From assembly GCF_001730225.1 (NCBI RefSeq), contig NZ_MIJE01000004.1, positions 1 through 57,374 of the forward strand: a stretch of 57,374 nucleotides of DNA, in the 5' to 3' direction. Positions 52,295-57,374 of this stretch are shown piece by piece. The number at the start of each line of letters is the position of its first letter. Positions within the stretch are counted from its first letter, which is position 1. A model generated the notes under the pieces. The model searched no databases, was not told the origin of the DNA, and saw nothing but the letters and a program-made list of their open reading frames with translations. The translations under genes were made by a program, and so were the position numbers. The DNA is from Desulfuribacillus alkaliarsenatis (GTDB lineage: Bacteria; Bacillota; Bacilli; Desulfuribacillales; Desulfuribacillaceae).

Positions 52295-55200
52295 GTGAAT
52301 CTGCATATAGGATTGGATGTTGGCTCTACAACAGCAAAGATGGTTGCGTTGAATGAGCAGGATGATATTGTATTTAAGTCCTATAGAAGACATTTTTCAG
52401 ATGTGAAAAATACAACGATACAGCTTTTAGAGGAGCTCTTACATAGATTTCCGAATGGTAATTTTAAATTCACCATTAGTGGTTCGTCTGGTATGGGTTT
52501 GTCTGAAATATTAAATATACAATTTATACAAGAGGTAATTGCCTGCACAGAGGTTGTGAAATATCTCGATTCCGCTGTTGATGTGGTTATTGAGTTAGGT
52601 GGAGAAGATGCTAAAATCATTTATCTAACTAATGGTATGGAGCAACGCATGAACTCGGCTTGTGCAGGAGGAACTGGAGCTTTTATAGATCAGATTGCAT
52701 CTTTATTAGATACTGATGCAGCAGGTTTAAATGACTTAGCTAGAACCTATGAAAAGATTTATCCTGTCGCTTCACGCTGCGGTGTTTTTGCAAAGACTGA
52801 TATTCAGCCGCTCCTAAACGAAGGTGCAAGGCGTGAAGATATTGCGGCATCTGTGTTTCAGGCTGTCGTTAATCAGACTATCAGTGGGCTTGCCTGCGGT
52901 CGACCAATTCGTGGCAAGGTTGCCTTTTTAGGAGGGCCGCTAACTTTTCTACCAGAGCTACGTAATAGATTTATAGAGACCTTAAAGTTAGCTGATAACG
53001 AAATCTTCGAAACTGAAAATGGACAGTATTTCGTTGCTATAGGAGCTGCTATGGAGAGCAAGGATAGTAGTTTCATAGATTTAGATGAACTAATAAATAC
53101 CCTGAGGAAGATAAATGGTGTTAATCGTACTGCAAAAACAGGTAGACTACAGCCATTGTTCGCCAATGACCAGGACCTAGAGCAATTTAGGGTGCGTCAT
53201 CAGCAGGCTAAAGTTGAGCAGGGTAAGCTAGATGAATACGAGGGCGTATGCTTCTTAGGTATTGATGCAGGCTCTACAACCACGAAAATTACTCTTATTG
53301 ATGACCAAGAGCGGGTTTTATTTACTTATTATGTTAAAAACAAAGGCAATCCACTTGAATCTGTGCGGGAAGGTCTGAAAAGGCTTTATAGCTCTATGCC
53401 TGGGGTGAAAATAGCTAGGTCAGTAGTGACGGGCTATGGAGAGAAATTAATTCAAGCGGCATTCCAGCTAGACAATGGAGAAATTGAGACCGTGGCCCAC
53501 TATCGGGCGGCGAAGAAATTCTGCCCTGATGTCAATCTGATTATTGATATTGGTGGACAGGATATGAAATGCATTAAAATTAAGGATGGAGCTGTGGAGC
53601 GGATTATGCTTAATGAAGCCTGTTCTGCTGGCTGTGGTTCATTTATAGATAATTTTGCGAGTACTTTAGGCTTGTCAGTAGAAGATTTTGCTGACATAGC
53701 CTTACAGGCTAAGGCCCCTGTTGATTTGGGCTCACGCTGTACGGTGTTTATGAATTCTAAGGTGAAAGAGGTACAGAAGGAAGGTGCTGAGATTGCAGAT
53801 ATATCTGCGGGTCTATCATTTTCCGTTATTGCCAATGCCTTATATAAGGTAATTAAGGTGAAAAGAGTAGAGGAGCTAGGTAAGCATATTGTTGTCCAAG
53901 GGGGAACATTCCTAAATGACGCGGTACTTAGGGCCTTTGAGCAGACTATTAATCGCGAGGTACTACGTCCTGATTTGTCAGGTTTAATGGGTGCCTACGG
54001 TAGTGCGTTAATTGCTAAGGATCAATATATACTTGCTAACGAGCAACTACCGTCTAAGCTGGTAGCTAAAGCTGAGCTAGAGAGCTTTAAAGTAACAGCC
54101 AGTCATAGTCGTTGTAAGTTGTGTGAGAACCAATGTCTGCTAACAATTAACCGTTTTGGCGCAAAGCAGTCATTTGTTACAGGGAACCGATGCGAACGTG
54201 GCGCAGGACGCAAAAAAGTCACTAACACTCTACCAAATTTAGTAGCAGAAAAACGTGACAAACTTTTTAATAGAGAGTCGTTAGCTGCTTCAGAAGCTAA
54301 GCGTGGAACGATAGGCATTCCACGTGTCTTAAATATGTATGAAAACTATCCTTTCTGGTATAGATTTTTTACTGAGCTTGGATATCGGATTGTATTATCT
54401 AATCCTAATAATAAGGAAGCATTTCAAAAAGGCATGGACACGATTGCATCGGAATCGGTGTGTTATCCTGCAAAGATTGCCCATGGCCATATTATTGACT
54501 TGCTAGAAAAGGGTGTAGATACTATTTTCTTCCCTTCAGTAGTTTATGAGCAGCAGGAGTCCAAGGAGCAGCAAAACCATTTCAACTGTCCAGTAGTTGT
54601 CTCTTATCCAGAATCGATTTATGGCAATATGGCGGTTTTAAAGGAACAGGGAATACGCTATCTAAATCCGTATATTACCCTAGATAATAAAGCGGCGCTA
54701 ATTAACGAGTTGATTAGTACATTTAATGATATTTCGAAAGCTGATATTAAAAAAGCCGTAGCTAAGGCTAATGAAGAAGCACTGGAGTTTACTAGCTGGC
54801 TTAGAGAGCGTGGACAAGAAATTATAGATGAGATAGCCAAGACGGGAAATAAAGGTATTGTTGTAGCGGGGCATCCGTACCATTTGGATCCTGTAGTTAA
54901 CCACTGGATACCAGAAGAGATTATTAAACTAGGTATGGCTGTGCTTACGGAGGATGCAGTCGCTCATTTAGCTGAGGATACCTTTGTTCCGAATGCCGTT
55001 AATCAATGGACATATCATAGTCGTTTGTATCGTGCGGCCCACGTTGTCAAAGCCAACCCTAACATCGAGCTAGTCCAACTGACGTCTTTTGGCTGCGGCT
55101 TAGATGCGATTACAACAGATTCCGTGCAGGAGATTTTAGAGCATGGTCAACGCCTATATACCTGGATTAAGATTGATGATATAAGTAATTTGGGTGCGGC

Positions 55201-56596
55201 TCGAATTCGTTTGCGTTCGTTGAAGGCTGCGATGGAGGAAAGGCAAAGAAAACAAACACCGAATTGGCAGCCAGAGCCTATGAAAGCTGACGAGCGTCCA
55301 GTATTTGATAAGGCCCATAAAGACCAGTATACAATTCTAGCGCCGCAGATGGCACCGACCCACTTTCGCTTATTTGAAAAGGCATTTCAAGTTCATGGGT
55401 ATCGACTAAAGCTTTTAGAAGAAGTTCAGGAAGAGCATGTTGAGGAAGGCCTTAAATATGTTAATAATGATGTCTGTTATCCAGCAATTTTAACTATAGG
55501 ACAAATCCTTGCCAGTCTAAAAAGTGGAGAGTATAACCTGGAGCGCACGGCAGTTATTATGTCACAGACGGGCGGCGGATGTAGAGCAACTAATTATCTT
55601 GTGTTACTACGAAAGGCACTTAAAGACGCAGGCCTTGGTCACATTCCAGTTCTGTCCCTTAATGCTGGTAGCATGGAAAAGCAGCCAGGATTTAAGGTTG
55701 GCCTAGGAATAGCGCAAAAGCTTGTTATTTCTGCCTGCTACGGCGATTTACTAATGCGGCTTAAGCTAGCGGTAAGACCTTACGAGAGAATTAAAGGTAG
55801 TACCGAGCAGCTATATGAGCTTTGGATGGAGCGTTGTGTGGAGTCTTTAGGTAGCTTCAATATGCGAAAATACCGCGAAATATTAAAAGGGATAGTGGAT
55901 GATTTTAAGAATCTATCAGTCATTAAAGAAAAGAAACTACGTGTTGGAATCGTCGGGGAGATTCTTGTTAAATATCATCCTTATGCTAATAATCATTTAA
56001 TAGATATAATTGAGGCTGAAGGTGGCGAAGCTGTTGTTCCAGACTTTATAGACTTTTTCCTATATGGGATTCATAACCGCAGCTTTAAAGCAAACCATCT
56101 TGGTAAGTCTAAGCTACAAGCGGGTATTGGTACTGTTTTTAAAAAATATATTAATTATTACCGTCAGCCAATCATAGATGTGCTTAAACAAAGCAAGCGT
56201 TTCGAAGCGCCATTACCGATTGAGAAGATTGCAGATAAAGCGTCCCATTTTATTAGTCTAGGAAATCAGATGGGAGAAGGCTGGCTACTGACAGGGGAGA
56301 TTGTAGAGCTATTAGATATGGGGGTCAATAATGTAGTCTGTGTACAGCCGTTTGCATGTTTACCAAATCACGTTATTGGTAGAGGGATGTTCAATCCGAT
56401 AAAAGAGGTCTACCCTGATGCAAATCTAGTATCTATTGATTACGATCCTGGGTCTAGTAAAGTTAATCAGGTAAATCGTATTAAGCTTATGATGCATATT
56501 GCCAAAAATCAGGCTGACTCACAAGCAGTCTCTGAGATAAGAAAGCTGAAAGAAACGGATGAAAAACATAAAGAAGAAGTAGCTTGTGCAAGGTGA
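52295..56596 (+). CDS. Giant 2-hydroxyacyl-CoA dehydratase activase-type protein (tandem ASKHA domains + DUF2229)
   Basis: This 1433-residue protein starts at a GTG behind GGAGGCG. It has two ASKHA activase domains: the first opens MNLHIGLDVGSTTAKM and has CAGGTGAFIDQ and ASRCGVFAKTD; the second opens FLGIDAGSTTTKIT and has CSAGCGSFIDNFA with a Cys that fits the bridging 4Fe-4S cluster. Then come DUF2229-like and HgdB-like regions (SVCYPAKIAHGH, VCYPAILTIGQ, QTGGGCRATNY). Activases use ATP to deliver a high-energy electron to a dehydratase or similar enzyme. No separate dehydratase gene is adjacent. The exact partner is unknown. Confidence 0.85.
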   Translation: MNLHIGLDVGSTTAKMVALNEQDDIVFKSYRRHFSDVKNTTIQLLEELLHRFPNGNFKFTISGSSGMGLSEILNIQFIQEVIACTEVVKYLDSAVDVVIELGGEDAKIIYLTNGMEQRMNSACAGGTGAFIDQIASLLDTDAAGLNDLARTYEKIYPVASRCGVFAKTDIQPLLNEGARREDIAASVFQAVVNQTISGLACGRPIRGKVAFLGGPLTFLPELRNRFIETLKLADNEIFETENGQYFVAIGAAMESKDSSFIDLDELINTLRKINGVNRTAKTGRLQPLFANDQDLEQFRVRHQQAKVEQGKLDEYEGVCFLGIDAGSTTTKITLIDDQERVLFTYYVKNKGNPLESVREGLKRLYSSMPGVKIARSVVTGYGEKLIQAAFQLDNGEIETVAHYRAAKKFCPDVNLIIDIGGQDMKCIKIKDGAVERIMLNEACSAGCGSFIDNFASTLGLSVEDFADIALQAKAPVDLGSRCTVFMNSKVKEVQKEGAEIADISAGLSFSVIANALYKVIKVKRVEELGKHIVVQGGTFLNDAVLRAFEQTINREVLRPDLSGLMGAYGSALIAKDQYILANEQLPSKLVAKAELESFKVTASHSRCKLCENQCLLTINRFGAKQSFVTGNRCERGAGRKKVTNTLPNLVAEKRDKLFNRESLAASEAKRGTIGIPRVLNMYENYPFWYRFFTELGYRIVLSNPNNKEAFQKGMDTIASESVCYPAKIAHGHIIDLLEKGVDTIFFPSVVYEQQESKEQQNHFNCPVVVSYPESIYGNMAVLKEQGIRYLNPYITLDNKAALINELISTFNDISKADIKKAVAKANEEALEFTSWLRERGQEIIDEIAKTGNKGIVVAGHPYHLDPVVNHWIPEEIIKLGMAVLTEDAVAHLAEDTFVPNAVNQWTYHSRLYRAAHVVKANPNIELVQLTSFGCGLDAITTDSVQEILEHGQRLYTWIKIDDISNLGAARIRLRSLKAAMEERQRKQTPNWQPEPMKADERPVFDKAHKDQYTILAPQMAPTHFRLFEKAFQVHGYRLKLLEEVQEEHVEEGLKYVNNDVCYPAILTIGQILASLKSGEYNLERTAVIMSQTGGGCRATNYLVLLRKALKDAGLGHIPVLSLNAGSMEKQPGFKVGLGIAQKLVISACYGDLLMRLKLAVRPYERIKGSTEQLYELWMERCVESLGSFNMRKYREILKGIVDDFKNLSVIKEKKLRVGIVGEILVKYHPYANNHLIDIIEAEGGEAVVPDFIDFFLYGIHNRSFKANHLGKSKLQAGIGTVFKKYINYYRQPIIDVLKQSKRFEAPLPIEKIADKASHFISLGNQMGEGWLLTGEIVELLDMGVNNVVCVQPFACLPNHVIGRGMFNPIKEVYPDANLVSIDYDPGSSKVNQVNRIKLMMHIAKNQADSQAVSEIRKLKETDEKHKEEVACAR

Positions 56597-56617
56597 CCTT
56601 AAATGGTCACTTTTTTT
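56593..56617 (+). terminator. Terminator after the activase gene
   Basis: GTGACC (56593-56598) pairs with GGTCAC (56605-56610), followed by seven T. The stem overlaps the stop codon. Confidence 0.85.
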
Positions 56618-56720
56618 CTTACTATTAATTTCTTATACGAATGCTAGAACAAGTATGAGCATAGACTTTTATTACGGGAGCGATTAAGCGTAACAGATAG
56701 CTTGAAGAGGGGTGTTTATT

Positions 56721-57107
56721 ATGAGTATGCCACAAATTCCAGAATCAAAATATCGTCCAACCTATGAGGAAACAATCATAGACTTATTAGAGTCTATTGC
56801 TTTAGAAGAGATATCATTGTCCCATCTAATGAATGCAGAGGCAGAAAAGATTCAAGCCTTTGTAGGGAAAAGCGCAAACTTTCCAATGTGTTCATCATAT
56901 CAGGAGATTATTACATTCAATCAGTCAGTAAATCAAATCATGGATACGATGTTAATGAAGGAATGGCTGCTACTTAAAAAGCTAGAACAAGTAATCCAAA
57001 TCGACAAGCGCAGAAAAGCAGCTTCTCATAAAGATGATGAAATAACAGAGACGGAAGAGTTAATAGACGAAGAAGACATTAAGGATGACTCAAGCGATTG
57101 GCTCTAA
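56721..57107 (+). CDS. Small helical protein with SIALEEISLSHLMNAEAEKI motif (possible spore-associated protein)
   Basis: This 128-residue protein has LLESIALEEISLSHLMNAEAEKIQAFVG near the middle and a strongly acidic, Asp/Glu-rich C-terminus. A segment of this LxSIALEE-xxLSHxxNAE-EK type recurs in proteins of sporulating Bacillota, some of them spore-surface proteins. I take this from memory and cannot check it. The ATG at 56721 follows AAGAGGGGTG. It has no partner gene in view. Confidence 0.5.
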   Translation: MSMPQIPESKYRPTYEETIIDLLESIALEEISLSHLMNAEAEKIQAFVGKSANFPMCSSYQEIITFNQSVNQIMDTMLMKEWLLLKKLEQVIQIDKRRKAASHKDDEITETEELIDEEDIKDDSSDWL

Positions 57108-57167
57108 GAAGAGGCATTGTGTTAAGTGTTTATTGCACTTAAATAGAACCACCAGTGTGATGAGTCA

Positions 57168-57207
57168 GAGCCAGTATGTGCATCAAATTGAGCCAGTATG
57201 TGCATCA
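57168..57207 (+). repeat. 22-bp-period direct repeat, insertion-sequence-end-like
   Basis: GAGCCAGTATGTGCATCA occurs at 57168-57185 and again at 57190-57207, followed by a partial third copy (GAGCC at 57212). Multiple short terminal repeats of about 20 bp are a feature of IS21-family ends. No transposase lies inside the window. Confidence 0.6.
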
Positions 57208-57276
57208 GTGAGAGCCACACTAGTTTTATCTTTATTCTTTTTTAGATTTTTAATAGCATCAACCAACTACGCAGGT

Positions 57277-57320
57277 TGTCAAGGGCGAGCGGTTTTTGCT
57301 CGCGAAGTTCACCCTTGACA
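57277..57320. repeat. Inverted repeat near the right edge of the window
   Basis: TGTCAAGGG (57277-57285) pairs with CCCTTGACA (57312-57320), and GCGAGC (57285-57290) with GCTCGC (57298-57303). The flanks ACTACGCAGG and CACGCAGT extend the symmetry imperfectly. It may be an insertion-sequence end or a mobile hairpin. Confidence 0.55.
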
Positions 57321-57374
57321 GCCACGCAGTTTTACATCCTATTCTTGGTGTCTGTGAAAACAGGCACCTGCCTT

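Noticed and set aside
1-57374. CRISPR arrays and rRNA genes
   Set aside because: No regularly spaced repeat-spacer series and no rRNA-like sequence were noticed on either strand.

Overview
The window looks like chromosome from a low-GC, spore-forming member of the Bacillota. The support is a prkA/yhbH/spoVR sporulation cluster, strong AGGAGG-type ribosome sites, frequent TTG and GTG starts, an M-box riboswitch and a Fur-box-controlled feoAB. FeoAB, a UbiD-family decarboxylase and a giant 2-hydroxyacyl-CoA-dehydratase-type activase suggest an anaerobic or facultative life. I cannot name the species from sequence alone.

Layout. At 1-190 is the cut-off N-terminus of an IS256-type transposase. 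At 336-4242 is a divergent nickel/cobalt ECF transporter locus (NikK/NikL-like one way, NikM/Q/O-like the other). At 4338-7089 is an iclR-acn pair read leftward. At 7236-9651 are trmL, a bile-acid/arsenite-type transporter and uppP. At 9770-15540 is a magnesium locus: M-box, three mgtE paralogues and one mgtC, with two small leader-peptide candidates. At 15712-18265 are ubiD-like and plsC. At 18384-21616 are a ferritin-like protein and a GMC dehydrogenase operon. At 21825-25690 are FmdB and a Fur-controlled feoA-feoB operon that continues into a nicotianamine-synthase-like methyltransferase and a flippase-like membrane protein. At 25825-32905 are prkA, a disulfide reductase broken by one in-frame stop, capA-like, yhbH and the 5' part of spoVR.

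The main discovery is that spoVR is split by a 16,362-bp element (32878-49239). An identical 20-bp direct repeat lies at each junction. Joining the flanks across it restores, in frame, one 466-codon SpoVR. The element's own joined ends form an imperfect inverted repeat around a central TG dinucleotide, the expected layout of a large-serine-recombinase attP site. The element encodes three large serine recombinases. This matches the logic of sporulation intervening elements such as skin in sigK, whose excision in the mother cell repairs the host gene.

The cargo of the element is defence-like and AT-rich. On the left are an SF2 helicase, a HEPN-type protein (RNxxxH motif) and, overlapping that gene's stop codon, a tRNA-like RNA. 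This RNA has perfect acceptor, D and T arms and an encoded CCA, but its anticodon arm is stretched to about 17 base pairs. On the right are a control protein, an N6-adenine methyltransferase, a PD-(D/E)XK endonuclease, a second large PD-(D/E)XK protein and one orphan gene.

Right of spoVR are a MEDS-domain histidine kinase, a TVP38/VTT membrane protein, the 1433-residue activase and a 128-residue protein of a type I associate with sporulating Bacillota. The window ends in direct and inverted repeats that resemble an insertion-sequence end.
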